64,000 nt of DNA from Luteimonas sp. YGD11-2 (GTDB taxonomy: Bacteria; Pseudomonadota; Gammaproteobacteria; Xanthomonadales; Xanthomonadaceae). This document shows positions 30,707-39,925 of this stretch, one piece after another. The notes under the pieces were generated by a model. That model had not been told where the DNA came from and ran no database searches. It was given only the letters and a program-made list of their open reading frames with translations. Positions within the stretch are counted from its first letter, which is position 1. Each line of letters begins with the position of its first letter. Where the stretch lies: NCBI RefSeq assembly GCF_004118975.1, contig NZ_CP035376.1, positions 1,674,001-1,738,000 of the forward strand. The letters run 5' to 3'. Both the position numbers and the translations under genes were made by a program.

Positions 30707-33165
30707 ACCTGCATCTCAACTGCTGCACCGCCGACCAGCTGTCGGCCGCCGAGCGCCAGCGGATCCTTGAACTCGCCGACGCCCACCGGCAGGCCGATCC
30801 CGCGTTCGCCCACTGGGCGGCCGGCTACGGGGTGATCCGACATGACCCGCTTACCCAGCTCCGGGTCCGCCAGATGGTGCACGAGCTGGTCGCCCTGGGC
30901 CGCACGCCGGATGCCGGCACCGCATGGCAGCGGCTCGCCGCGGCCGACCGCGTCACCAGCGCCGGCATGTGGCTGGTGGCGCACATGACCTACAGCCAGC
31001 GCGTTCGTACCGACGGCGCGGCCCTGGAGGTCGATGATTTCAAGACCACGCCTGAAGGCCACACCGGCGGGTCCCTCAACATGGTGCCCGCCTACGCCGG
31101 CTACCTGCTGATGGATTCCCTGGATGGCGTCACCCGCGCGTGGATGATGGGCCAGGGGCACTGCGTGGCCGCCATCGACGCGCTGAACGTGCTGGTTGGC
31201 AACATGACCGACCGGCACGCCGAACGTTACGACCGCACCGGCGAAGGGCTGAGCCGGTTCGTAAGCGACTTCTATGCCTACACCCTCAATCCGGACGGAA
31301 CGCCGGCGTCGCCCCTCGGCTCCCACGTCAATGCGCACACCGCCGGGGGCGTGATGGAAGGCGGCTATCTCGGCTTTGCCGAGCTGCAGTACGTGCATGC
31401 GCCGCTCAAGGATGAACGCCTGGTCGCCTTCCTCAGCGACGGTGCGTTCGAGGAACAGCGTGGCAGCGACTGGGCGCCACGCTGGTGGCGCGCCGAGGAC
31501 AGCGGACTGGTCAGCCCGATCATCATCCTCAACGGGCGCCGCATCGAACAGCGCAGCCAGATCACCCAGCAGGGCGGCGAGCGGTGGCTGGACCGGCACC
31601 TGCGATTGAACGGCTTTGATCCGATCGCGCTGGACGGGCGCGATCCGGCCAGCATCGCGTGGGGCATCCACGTGATGGAGTCGCGCCTGCAAGCGGGCGC
31701 CGCTGTTCCCGCCGACGTGCGGCTGCCCTATGGCATCGCCGAAACCGTCAAGGGCTTCGGCTTCCCCGGCGCCGGGACCAACGCCTCGCACAACTTGCCG
31801 CTGCCGGGGAATCCGGCGAAGGATGCCGCGGCGCGCACGCTCTTCAATGAAGGCGCAGCGGCGCTGTTCGTGGCCGCGTCGGAGCTCGAGCAGGCCGTTG
31901 CCGCACTAAACAGCCACGATCTCCAGCAGCGGGTGCGCGAGCGCGACCATGCGCTGGCCGATCGCCAGGTGGAACCGCCCCGCGTCCCGGCGATCGCCGA
32001 CCGCGGCGCCGGCGGTGAGAGCTCGCCAATGACCGCACTCGACGAGCAGTTCGTCGCCATCGCCGAGGCGAATCCGGGACTGCGGGTGCGCGTGGGCAAT
32101 CCCGATGAGCTGCGCAGCAACAAGCTCGACCGGACCCTGGACGCGATGAAGCACCGGGTGCACGAGCCCGAGCCCGGCGTCGCCGAATCGCCAACCGGCG
32201 CGGTCATCACTGCGCTCAACGAAGAAGCCGTGGTCTGCGCGGCGCTCGGCAACAAGGGCGGGCTAAACCTGGTGGTCACCTACGAGGCGTTTGCACCGAA
32301 GATGCTCGGCGCCGTACGTCAGGAACTGATCTTCGCCCGCCACCAGGCCCAGGCCGGGCGCCCACCCGGCTGGCTGGGCGTGCCCCTGGTGCTGACCTCG
32401 CACACGTGGGAGAACGCGAAGAACGAACAGTCCCACCAGGATCCGACCATGGCCGAGGCACTCATGGGCGAAATGGCCGACATTTCGCGCGTGGTGTTCC
32501 CGCCGGACGCCAATGGCGCTGCCGCCGCCCTCGCCCGCGCCTACGCGCAACGGGGCACGGTCACCACACTGGTCGTTCCCAAGCGTCCGGTGCCTCATGA
32601 GCTGACCCCGCAGCAGGCCCAGGCACTGGCCGAGACCGGCGCAACATGCCTCGCCGGCGATCCGGAGACGGCGGCGATCCTGCTGGTGGCCACCGGCGCG
32701 TACCAGCTGCAGGAAGTGCGCCGCGCACAGGCGCGTCTGGCCGCACGCGGAATGTCGGCCGCGATCGTCTATCTCGCCGAACCCGGCCGATTTCGCGCCC
32801 CGCGCGATCCGGAGGAGGCAAGGTACGTGCACTCCGACAGTGCGGTCCAAGCGCTGTTTCCGGTGGGCCGGCCGCGCGTATTCGTTACCCACACCCGTCC
32901 GGAGCCCTTCCTCGGTGCGCTGCGCCGACTCGACACCGGCCCCACCACCACCGCGGCGCTGGGCTTCGTCAACCGGGGCGGCACACTGGACGTGCCGGGC
33001 CTGCTGTTCGCCAACCGCAGCACCTGGGCGCACGTGGTTGACGCGGCTGCGGGCGTCCTCGGCGAGTCCCGCGACAACCTGCTGTCCGAAGCGGAGCTGG
33101 CGGCCGTGGATGGTCACGGCGATCCGACCGCCATCCTGCGCGCGGAAGCGGGGCCGGCATCGTGA
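30703..33165 (+). CDS. Phosphoketolase-like thiamine-diphosphate enzyme
   Basis: 820 residues, matching phosphoketolase length. The N-terminal ThDP domain reads EGHTGGSLNMVPAYAGYL and MGQGHCVAAIDALNVL. A cofactor motif follows in FLSDGAFEEQRGSDWAPRWW. The later HTWENAKNEQSHQDP and VVFPPDANGAAAA recall the phosphoketolase SHQDP and PPDAN blocks. Classical phosphoketolase cleaves xylulose-5-P or fructose-6-P with phosphate to acetyl phosphate. Sequences of this divergent branch are sometimes named xylulose 5-phosphate 3-epimerase in databases, so the true activity is open. An acetate kinase gene four genes on would use acetyl phosphate, which supports the phosphoketolase reading. Confidence 0.8.
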   Translation: MNLHLNCCTADQLSAAERQRILELADAHRQADPAFAHWAAGYGVIRHDPLTQLRVRQMVHELVALGRTPDAGTAWQRLAAADRVTSAGMWLVAHMTYSQRVRTDGAALEVDDFKTTPEGHTGGSLNMVPAYAGYLLMDSLDGVTRAWMMGQGHCVAAIDALNVLVGNMTDRHAERYDRTGEGLSRFVSDFYAYTLNPDGTPASPLGSHVNAHTAGGVMEGGYLGFAELQYVHAPLKDERLVAFLSDGAFEEQRGSDWAPRWWRAEDSGLVSPIIILNGRRIEQRSQITQQGGERWLDRHLRLNGFDPIALDGRDPASIAWGIHVMESRLQAGAAVPADVRLPYGIAETVKGFGFPGAGTNASHNLPLPGNPAKDAAARTLFNEGAAALFVAASELEQAVAALNSHDLQQRVRERDHALADRQVEPPRVPAIADRGAGGESSPMTALDEQFVAIAEANPGLRVRVGNPDELRSNKLDRTLDAMKHRVHEPEPGVAESPTGAVITALNEEAVVCAALGNKGGLNLVVTYEAFAPKMLGAVRQELIFARHQAQAGRPPGWLGVPLVLTSHTWENAKNEQSHQDPTMAEALMGEMADISRVVFPPDANGAAAALARAYAQRGTVTTLVVPKRPVPHELTPQQAQALAETGATCLAGDPETAAILLVATGAYQLQEVRRAQARLAARGMSAAIVYLAEPGRFRAPRDPEEARYVHSDSAVQALFPVGRPRVFVTHTRPEPFLGALRRLDTGPTTTAALGFVNRGGTLDVPGLLFANRSTWAHVVDAAAGVLGESRDNLLSEAELAAVDGHGDPTAILRAEAGPAS

Positions 33166-33190
33166 GCCGGCCGGCCAGGACCTCGCGCTG

Positions 33191-34783
33191 ATGGCGGGCA
33201 CGGTGCGCCGCGGAGGCCAGATCGCCTGGGCCGGACTGACTCTCGGGGTCGCGGTGTTGCGCCTGCGCCGACGCAGACCAGAACGGCTTCCCGCGTACGT
33301 CAGCGCCACCCTGGTGGGGCTGGGTACCACCTTCGTCAAGCTGGGCCAGGGTTTGAGCCTGCGCTGGGACCTGCTGCCGGCGCCCTATCGCGAGGCATTG
33401 TCGCGGTTGCACAGCGACGTGCCGGCATTTCCTGCGGACCAGGCCAGACACATGGTCGAGCAGGCGTTCGGCGCGCCGGTCGACGCGCTCTTCGCCAGCT
33501 TCGATGACAGGCCGCTGGCCGCAGCGTCAGTGGCCCAGATCCACCCTGCGCGCATGCATGACGGTCGGGACGTCGTCGTCAAGATCACCCGCCCCGGCAT
33601 TCACGCCCAGGTGCAGGCCGATCTGCGGCTCCTGCGGCGCACGATGCGCGTAGCTCAGTGGGTCTGGCCGCCCCTCAGGCGACACCGCCCGCTCGAACTC
33701 GTGGACGAACTGGGCGCATTCCTGCACGACGAGATCGACATGCGTCACGAGGCGCAGAACATGCGGCGCATGGCCAAGGTGCTCGATGCCCTGCCCGGCA
33801 TTACCCAGCCGCACGTCGTCGAGCCGTACGCCAGCCGCGACGTGCTGGTCCAGGACCGCAGCCACGGCACCCGCCTGGAGACCGCTTACGGAACCGCGGC
33901 CGCTCCCGCGCTGGCGAGCGCGCTGCTCGATGCCTACGTGCATCAGCTCTTCGGCGCCGGCGTATTCCATGCCGATCCGCATCCGGGAAACCTGTTCTTC
34001 TTCGACGACGGTCGCCTGTGCCTGCATGACTTCGGCTCGATCGGCGTGCTCGACCCGGCATCCCGGCTCGCGCTGGGCGGCATGGTCGAAGCCATCGCCG
34101 CCGACGACGCCGAAGGCGTGCTGGATGCGGCAATCGCCTTGGGCTTCTTCCCGCCGCAGGTCGAGCGACGCTCGCATGTGCGCGAGATCCACCTGATCCT
34201 GGCCGAGATGGCCAGCCGTCCGCTGGCGGAGTGGTCCATTGCCGAGGCGATCTGGCGCGTGGCACGCATTGGGCAGGGCGCAGGATTCCGGCTTCCGGCC
34301 CACCTGCTGTCCCTGATCCGGACGCTGTTCCTGGTCGAGAACACGTTGCGGGCACTGGATCCGGATCTGGACCTGCTGGGGACGCTGTCGGCACAGGCGG
34401 CCGAGATCGCCGACATCGCCGATGCCAGCCGCCCCGGCGGCAACAGGCCGCTCGCGATGCGGCTGGCCCGCACTGCGCGCCAGCTGCCACAGATCGCCAC
34501 CGACCTGTTGCGGCAGGCGCAGCTGAGCGACGGACGGCCCGCCTTTTCCGTACACCACCACGGTTTGAGCTCCACGCAGGAGGCACTCGCGCGCACCGGC
34601 AACCGGCTTGCGCTGGCACTGGTCACCCTGGGTCTCTACGTGAGCGGGGCGCTGTTGAGCCTGCACTCCGAAGGCCCGCAAGTGTTCGGCCACCTGCCTT
34701 TCCTGGCGGTCCTGGCCTTCGCCGCAGCGGGGTTGCTCTCGCTGCGGCTGGTCACGGCCATCGCCAGATCGGGGCACCTGTGA
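33191..34783 (+). CDS. ABC1/AarF/UbiB-family atypical kinase
   Basis: 530 residues. Signature elements: TTFVKLGQGLSLR (KxGQ helix), AAASVAQIHPA (Ala-rich loop), VVVKITRPGI, and the catalytic ADPHPGNLFF and HDFGSIG. The C-terminus has two membrane helices (LALVTLGLYVSGALLSL and LPFLAVLAFAAAGLLSLRL), as in UbiB. UbiB-like kinases/ATPases assist quinone synthesis or lipid handling at the inner membrane. I start at 33,191 (MAGTVRRGG), 25 bp after the phosphoketolase-like gene; a longer frame would overlap it by over 300 bp. The link to the surrounding nucleotide/acetate genes is not understood. Confidence 0.87.
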   Translation: MAGTVRRGGQIAWAGLTLGVAVLRLRRRRPERLPAYVSATLVGLGTTFVKLGQGLSLRWDLLPAPYREALSRLHSDVPAFPADQARHMVEQAFGAPVDALFASFDDRPLAAASVAQIHPARMHDGRDVVVKITRPGIHAQVQADLRLLRRTMRVAQWVWPPLRRHRPLELVDELGAFLHDEIDMRHEAQNMRRMAKVLDALPGITQPHVVEPYASRDVLVQDRSHGTRLETAYGTAAAPALASALLDAYVHQLFGAGVFHADPHPGNLFFFDDGRLCLHDFGSIGVLDPASRLALGGMVEAIAADDAEGVLDAAIALGFFPPQVERRSHVREIHLILAEMASRPLAEWSIAEAIWRVARIGQGAGFRLPAHLLSLIRTLFLVENTLRALDPDLDLLGTLSAQAAEIADIADASRPGGNRPLAMRLARTARQLPQIATDLLRQAQLSDGRPAFSVHHHGLSSTQEALARTGNRLALALVTLGLYVSGALLSLHSEGPQVFGHLPFLAVLAFAAAGLLSLRLVTAIARSGHL

Positions 34784-34898
34784 GCAGCCTTAGCAACGGA
34801 CATCGGGAATGGCCGACCTCCCGGAAGCCTGCTGTAGAACCACTGATCTATCTCCCCGCTGATGCTCAATGCATCAGTGCATCCAGGAAGGCAGACCC

Positions 34899-36974
34899 AT
34901 GACGCAACACAATCATCATCATCAAGATCATCAGGCGCACGGCGAGCAACCACCGCATCCTCGCAAAGGCGCTGATGGCGACGCCCATGCCGGGCACGAC
35001 AAGCATGCCGGCCACAGCGTGGCGAGCTTCCGCGACAAGTTCTGGCTCACGCTGCTGCTGACCATCCCCACGCTGATCTGGAGCGGGATGATCCAGCATT
35101 GGTTCGACTACACCGCACCACTGTTCCCGGGGTCGGCGTACATCCCAGCGGTGTTCGGCACGATCGTGTACTTCTACGGCGGCTGGCCCTTCCTGCGCGG
35201 CGGATACCACGAGCTGAGAAATCGCCTGCCGGGCATGATGACGCTGATCTCGCTTGCGATCACCGTTGCCTTCCTTTACAGCGCGTTGGTCACGCTCGGC
35301 GTTGTCGAGGGATTGGACCTGTGGTGGGAGCTGGCGACGCTGGTGGCGATCATGTTGCTCGGCCACTGGATCGAGATGCGTTCGATCAACCAGGCGCAGG
35401 GCGCTCTCAAGGAGCTCGCGAAGCTGCTGCCTGACATGGCGGTACGGTTGGATGAGGCCGGTACCGCGAAGGAAGTCCCAGTCGCGGATCTGAGGCGCGG
35501 TGACCTGCTGCTCATCAGGCCCGGCGCGAGCATTCCCGCCGACGGCGTCGTGAAGGAAGGGACCAGCGCGGTCAACGAAGCGATGATTACCGGTGAGTCC
35601 AAGCCGATGGACAAGTCGGCGGGCGACCGGGTGATCGCCGGCACCGTCAACGGGCAGGGCTCGCTGCGGGTCGAAGTGACGGGAACCGGCGACGAGACCG
35701 CGCTCGCGGGTATCATGCGGCTCGTCGAGCAGGCCCAAACGTCGCGCTCGCGTGCCCAGGCCCTGGCGGACCGGGCGGCGTTCTACCTCACCATCATCGC
35801 CATCGTCTCCGCCGCCATCACCGCCATCGTCTGGCCACTCCTCGGTCGACCCTGGAGCTTCACGATCGAGCGCGTAGTGACCGTGCTCGTGATCGCTTGT
35901 CCCCATGCGCTGGGTCTGGCCATCCCGCTGGTGACAGCCATCTCGACCACGATTGGCGCGCGGAACGGCCTGCTTGTGCGCGATCGACGCGGCCTGGAAG
36001 AGGCGCGTCTTCTGAACACGGTCGTATTCGACAAGACAGGGACGCTCACCCTCGGGTCGCATCGCGTCGTGAAGACCACCGCCGCCGAAGGATTCACCGA
36101 CGACGAGGTGCTTCGCGTGGCCGCGTCGGTCCAGCGCGACGCTGAACATCCGATCGCGCAGGCGCTGATGACCAGCGCAAAGGAACATGGCATCGACGTT
36201 CCGATGTCGCAGGACTTCGAGTCCATGCCGGGACGCGGCGTGCGCGCAGTCGTCGAGGAGCGCTCGCTTCACGTTGGCGGGCCGGGTCTCTTGAGAATGC
36301 TCGCCGTCGAACCGCCGGAGACGCTTCGGCGGGCTGCCGAATCAGCGGCAGCCGATGGTCAGTCTGCAACCTACCTGGTGGAAGGCGACCGGGTGCTCGC
36401 CGTATTTGCGATCGCGGATGCCATCCGTCCCGAATCGTTCGACGCGGTCAAGCGTCTGCACAACGAAGGGCTGGAGGTTGTCCTGCTGACTGGTGATTCC
36501 ACGGCGGTCGCAAACGCGGTCGCGAAGGAACTCAACATCGACACCGTCTTCGCCGAGGTATTGCCCGAGGACAAGGTGGCAAAGATCGAGGAGCTGCAGG
36601 CCCAGGGCAAGCGCGTCGCGATGGTGGGCGACGGTGTCAATGACGCTCCGGCGCTGCTCACGTCCGACGTCGGCATCGCCATCGGCACAGGGACGGACGT
36701 CGCGGTCGAGGCCGGCGACGTCGTACTCGTGCGCAGCGACCCGCGCGATGTGCCAGCGATCATCGAATTGAGCAAGGCCACCTATCGCAAGATGATCCAG
36801 AACCTGTGGTGGGCCGCCGGCTACAACATCGTCGCCATCCCTCTCGCCGCTGGCGTTCTCGCCGCATGGGGGATCCTGCTGCAACCTGCGCTTGGGGCAG
36901 TGCTCATGTCGCTGAGCACCGTCGTTGTAGCAATCAATGCGCAGTTGTTGCGCCGGGCGGTGCGGTCCCCATGA
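34899..36974 (+). CDS. CopB-type P1B ATPase (CPH motif), His-rich N-terminus
   Basis: 691 residues from the ATG at 34,899, which follows AGGAAGG. The N-terminus is a His-rich tail (HNHHHQDHQAHGE, DAHAGHDKHAGHS) in place of a CxxC domain. The transport motif is ACPHALGLAIP, CPH instead of CPC, near residue 334. That marks the P1B-3 subgroup, linked to Cu(II)/Ag or Cu export. DKTGTLT lies near 378 and the GDGVNDAPAL hinge is intact. It lies 115 bp after the ABC1 gene and 19 bp before ackA, within the same plus-strand run. It is one of three distinct P1B ATPases in the window. Confidence 0.92.
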   Translation: MTQHNHHHQDHQAHGEQPPHPRKGADGDAHAGHDKHAGHSVASFRDKFWLTLLLTIPTLIWSGMIQHWFDYTAPLFPGSAYIPAVFGTIVYFYGGWPFLRGGYHELRNRLPGMMTLISLAITVAFLYSALVTLGVVEGLDLWWELATLVAIMLLGHWIEMRSINQAQGALKELAKLLPDMAVRLDEAGTAKEVPVADLRRGDLLLIRPGASIPADGVVKEGTSAVNEAMITGESKPMDKSAGDRVIAGTVNGQGSLRVEVTGTGDETALAGIMRLVEQAQTSRSRAQALADRAAFYLTIIAIVSAAITAIVWPLLGRPWSFTIERVVTVLVIACPHALGLAIPLVTAISTTIGARNGLLVRDRRGLEEARLLNTVVFDKTGTLTLGSHRVVKTTAAEGFTDDEVLRVAASVQRDAEHPIAQALMTSAKEHGIDVPMSQDFESMPGRGVRAVVEERSLHVGGPGLLRMLAVEPPETLRRAAESAAADGQSATYLVEGDRVLAVFAIADAIRPESFDAVKRLHNEGLEVVLLTGDSTAVANAVAKELNIDTVFAEVLPEDKVAKIEELQAQGKRVAMVGDGVNDAPALLTSDVGIAIGTGTDVAVEAGDVVLVRSDPRDVPAIIELSKATYRKMIQNLWWAAGYNIVAIPLAAGVLAAWGILLQPALGAVLMSLSTVVVAINAQLLRRAVRSP

Positions 36975-36993
36975 ACATGATTCGGGGACACCT

Positions 36994-38097
36994 GTGACCA
37001 CGCGCCGGCTTCTTGCACTCAACGTTGGCTCGTCCACCCTCAAGGGCGCGTCCTATCTGTTCAACACTGAGGGACACTGCGCGCAGCCTCGTCTGCTCGA
37101 GCGCTCCCGGGCCGAGATTCCAGTCGGCGTGGATGCGCAGGAGCGCCTTGCCACCCTGCTCGAGACATTGTCGGAGTCGGGGCCCGGCCCCGACGTGGTG
37201 GTGCACCGGATCGTACATGGCGGTGACCTGCGCGAGGCGCGCGAGCTCGACGAAGACGTGCTCGCGAAACTGGATGCATTGGTGCCGTTTGCACCCTTGC
37301 ACCAGCCGGTAGCCCTCGCGTTCGCGCGTGCCGCCCGCCTGCGTTGGCCGCACGCGCATCAAGGCGTGGCTTTCGACACCGACTTCCACGCCTCACTCGC
37401 ACCCTGGAGCCGGCGCCTGCCCCTCCCTGAAGCATGGGATGCGCTGGGCATCCGCCGCTACGGTTTCCATGGACTCGCCTTCGCCTCCGCGCTCCGCATA
37501 GTCGCCAGCCACGACGCTGGAATCCTGAAGGGCCGCGCCGTCTTCGCGCATCTGGGGGGTGGCTGCAGCGTCTGCGCCGTCGAGGACGGCCGCAGCCGCG
37601 ACACCACCATGGCGCTCACTCCGCTGGGTGGAATCCCGAGCCCTACCCGCTCCGGAGATCTCGATCCCGGCGCGTTGCTGTATCTGCTGAGGCATGAACG
37701 CCTGGATGCGCAGGCGCTTGAAGATGGCCTGTACCGCAGTGCAGGCCTTGCCGGAATCGCCGGGCATGGCGACATGCGCGTGTTGCTTGCCGATCCCGGC
37801 CCGCAGGCCCAGCTCGCCGTGGAGCTCTTCGCAGTCCGGATCGCGCAGTCCATCGCGGCCATGGCCACGGGAATCGGCGGACTCGACCATGTCGTCTTTT
37901 CCGGCGGCATCGGCCATCGCGCGCCCGGTCTGCGGGCGCGGATCGTGGCGCGCCTGGGCTGGCTTGGCTTGGCGCTGGCGTCTCGCGAAAATGATGCTGG
38001 AGCCACGCGGATCGATGGCGGGAGCGGGCCAGCCATCTGGAACGCCGCGATCGATGAGGAACGCGAGCTGGCGGAATCCGCATTGGCCTGGCTGTAG
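36994..38097 (+). CDS. ackA: Acetate kinase family protein
   Basis: 367 residues from a GTG start. Family landmarks: LALNVGSSTLKGASY, VVHRIVHGGDLRE, VAFDTDFHA, RRYGFHGLAF, AHLGGGCSVCAVEDG, PLGGIPSPTRSGDLDPG and VFSGGIGHRAP. It converts acetyl phosphate and ADP to acetate and ATP (or the reverse). The protein is about 30 residues shorter than typical AckA but every nucleotide and substrate loop is present. No pta gene is adjacent, so its acetyl phosphate may come from the phosphoketolase-like enzyme upstream. It is the last gene of the plus-strand run. Confidence 0.9.
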   Translation: MTTRRLLALNVGSSTLKGASYLFNTEGHCAQPRLLERSRAEIPVGVDAQERLATLLETLSESGPGPDVVVHRIVHGGDLREARELDEDVLAKLDALVPFAPLHQPVALAFARAARLRWPHAHQGVAFDTDFHASLAPWSRRLPLPEAWDALGIRRYGFHGLAFASALRIVASHDAGILKGRAVFAHLGGGCSVCAVEDGRSRDTTMALTPLGGIPSPTRSGDLDPGALLYLLRHERLDAQALEDGLYRSAGLAGIAGHGDMRVLLADPGPQAQLAVELFAVRIAQSIAAMATGIGGLDHVVFSGGIGHRAPGLRARIVARLGWLGLALASRENDAGATRIDGGSGPAIWNAAIDEERELAESALAWL

Positions 38098-38133
38098 TAC
38101 CCGGCACACCCCCAGCGCCGGCTCCAGCCAGAA

Positions 38134-39411
38134 TCACTCGTCGATCAGTGGCGTCGTGAGCACCGCTGCGAATCCACCACCGGGGGTGCGCATGTTCGTG
38201 GTCTGGCCCTGGTACAACCTGGCCGCGAACAACAGCACACCCGCCTCGGACGCGAAGCAGCGCACATCCGCCTTGAGGGAATGGCCCCCATGCACGATCC
38301 GCATGCTCGGTGGCGCGAAGGCCTGTGCGATGTAGGTCGCCGACGCCATCGACTCCCACGTCCGCCGGGTGAGCTTGTCGCCCCGATAACTCCCGCGACT
38401 GCCGAACCCTGCTGCAGGCTTGAAGAAATAGCCATTGCGCGCGGCCCACAGCGCATCCTGGTTCCCGGGCACAACTTCAACCGTGGGCGGGATCACCTGT
38501 GCCAACAGGGCCGTCGAACCCGCATCGACCCCGAACCGACCAAGCAGGACAGGGTCTCCCAGCACCGCAAGGTTGCGCTTGTCGGCGAACAGTGCGTGGG
38601 CACGCGGATGCGGTGTCAGCGCGACTTCCCCTGCCAGGTACGCCTGACGAAGGCCCGTATGCGAAGCTTCCTCAAGCGCGAAATCGGTCAACCGGTTGTA
38701 GACCATGTCGATCCGGCCGTGCGCATCTGCAAGCCCGTCCGGACCAAACTTCAGTTCCTCGGGTGCGCCTATCACGCAGTCCACGCCATGCTCCCGGAAT
38801 GCGCCCGCGTACAGCTCGAACTCGGGGTAGAGGAACTGCTCCCGCGGGGCGCTGTCCACGATGGCCAGACGCGACGGCATACGGCCGGACTGCTGCCGGA
38901 CGTCCTCCAGCCAGGCGATGATAGCCATGTTGCTAGCGTTGGCCTCCGTTGTCCAAGTGGTCCACGCATCCGGTGCGCAGGCCTGCACGGCATCGACCAG
39001 CACTGCATTGAGAAGCAGCCCGCCGGGATTGGTGTTGACCTCAATCAGCCGCGGGCCGTCGACCGTCAAGTGAAAGTCCAGCCCAAGGACTCCACCCGCC
39101 GACCCTGGCTCATGGGTCGCGATGTCGGGGGCCCATTGCAGGACGTGCTGGCGATATCGCGGATTTGCTGCGACGTCGAAGACCGTCGCCGCGACTCGCC
39201 CCATGGCGTCCAACGCTGCGCGATCAACGAACAGGGCATACGGGGAAAACAGGTGGGCGTGCACGGATGGATCGGCCGTGAACTCCGGAAAGGCGGACCG
39301 GATCGACTCGTGCAAACTGAAAACGTCAACCACTTCGCACGCACATCGCTGGTTGAGCTGCGCACCTACCGAGGTGGCACAGTCGAGATCGCAGCCTGCC
39401 TGTGCAGTCAT
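38134..39411 (-). CDS. ATP-grasp-like protein of unknown function
   Basis: 425 residues from the ATG at 39,411 (MTAQAGCDLDCATSVG), 14 bp after the GDCCVxC gene; a longer frame would overlap that gene. The sequence suggests a circularly permuted ATP-grasp ligase: GGVLGLDFHLTVDGPRLIEV and NTNPGG resemble the metal/ATP Asp-Glu-Asn end of such enzymes, and RNGYFFKPAAGFGSRGSYRG the Lys-Gly-rich loop. It ends LYQGQTTNMRTPGGGFAAV. The N-terminus has three Cys (AGCDLDCAT, QRCACE) that could bind metal. It is the last gene of the merT-merP transcript, so its substrate may be mercury-linked or thiol-linked. I do not recognise a named homologue. Confidence 0.62.
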   Translation of the reverse strand: MTAQAGCDLDCATSVGAQLNQRCACEVVDVFSLHESIRSAFPEFTADPSVHAHLFSPYALFVDRAALDAMGRVAATVFDVAANPRYRQHVLQWAPDIATHEPGSAGGVLGLDFHLTVDGPRLIEVNTNPGGLLLNAVLVDAVQACAPDAWTTWTTEANASNMAIIAWLEDVRQQSGRMPSRLAIVDSAPREQFLYPEFELYAGAFREHGVDCVIGAPEELKFGPDGLADAHGRIDMVYNRLTDFALEEASHTGLRQAYLAGEVALTPHPRAHALFADKRNLAVLGDPVLLGRFGVDAGSTALLAQVIPPTVEVVPGNQDALWAARNGYFFKPAAGFGSRGSYRGDKLTRRTWESMASATYIAQAFAPPSMRIVHGGHSLKADVRCFASEAGVLLFAARLYQGQTTNMRTPGGGFAAVLTTPLIDE

Positions 39412-39424
39412 TATCGAAGTCCGG

Positions 39425-39652
39425 TCAACCACAACATGAATTGTGCTGTTGGATCGGCGGGCATGGCACTGTTCCGAACGAGCAGAACACACAGCAGTCG
39501 CCTTGATTCGGCCGCAAGACCACTCCACAGCCCGTGCACTCGTAGAAAAATTGGCACGCTGTGACTGGCATTGTCTCGGTCGCCCGATGTCCGCACTCCG
39601 GACAGGTCAAGATGCTTTCTAGCTCGACGTCACTCACCGTCAGCCCGCGCAT
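39425..39652 (-). CDS. GDCCVxC-domain Cys-rich protein
   Basis: 75-residue protein with two zinc-ribbon-like pairs (TCPECGH, ECTGCG), then the diagnostic GDCCVFCSFGTVPCPPIQ and a final SCCG. In this family one Cys is often selenocysteine; here all are ordinary Cys codons. Such genes recur in mer operons and other metal clusters, but no activity is known to me. Its start overlaps the end of merP by 23 bases. A GTG at 39,637 overlapping the merP stop is an equally good start. Thiol-based metal transfer or storage is plausible from the 12 Cys residues. Confidence 0.82.
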   Translation of the reverse strand: MRGLTVSDVELESILTCPECGHRATETMPVTACQFFYECTGCGVVLRPNQGDCCVFCSFGTVPCPPIQQHNSCCG

Positions 39653-39917
39653 TGGCCGGGAAGCCTGCTTCTGTGACTGCGCGCGCGATTCTAGATGTAT
39701 CCGTCCGGCTCGTGTCGAACGTCACCGTGACTGTTTCTGCCCGCGTGTCAACCTTCGTCTCGGTGACGCCAGGCACCTTCTCCAGCGCCTTCCTGATGGT
39801 GATGCCGCAGGCGGGACAGGTCATGTTCTCGGCATCGAACACCACGGTCACGGGCGTCGCCGCCAGGGCGGCCCCGACCGAGAGAGCAGCCACGAGGGCC
39901 AGTATCCACTTGCGCAT
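39630..39917 (-). CDS. merP: MerP periplasmic mercury-binding protein
   Basis: 95 residues. Signal peptide MRKWILALVAALSVGAALA is followed by an HMA fold with the Hg-binding loop NMTCPACGITIRKALE (CxxC). MerP takes Hg(II) in the periplasm and hands it to MerT. GGAGG sits upstream of the ATG at 39,917. It lies 8 bp after merT and overlaps the GDCCVxC gene. No mercuric reductase (merA) follows, which is unusual because uptake without reduction would be harmful. Confidence 0.93.
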   Translation of the reverse strand: MRKWILALVAALSVGAALAATPVTVVFDAENMTCPACGITIRKALEKVPGVTETKVDTRAETVTVTFDTSRTDTSRIARAVTEAGFPANARADGE

Positions 39918-39925
39918 TGCGCCTC

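Noticed and set aside
39425..39652. Selenocysteine-containing GDCCVxC protein
   Set aside because: The motif positions are ordinary Cys codons and no in-frame TGA occurs before the stop.
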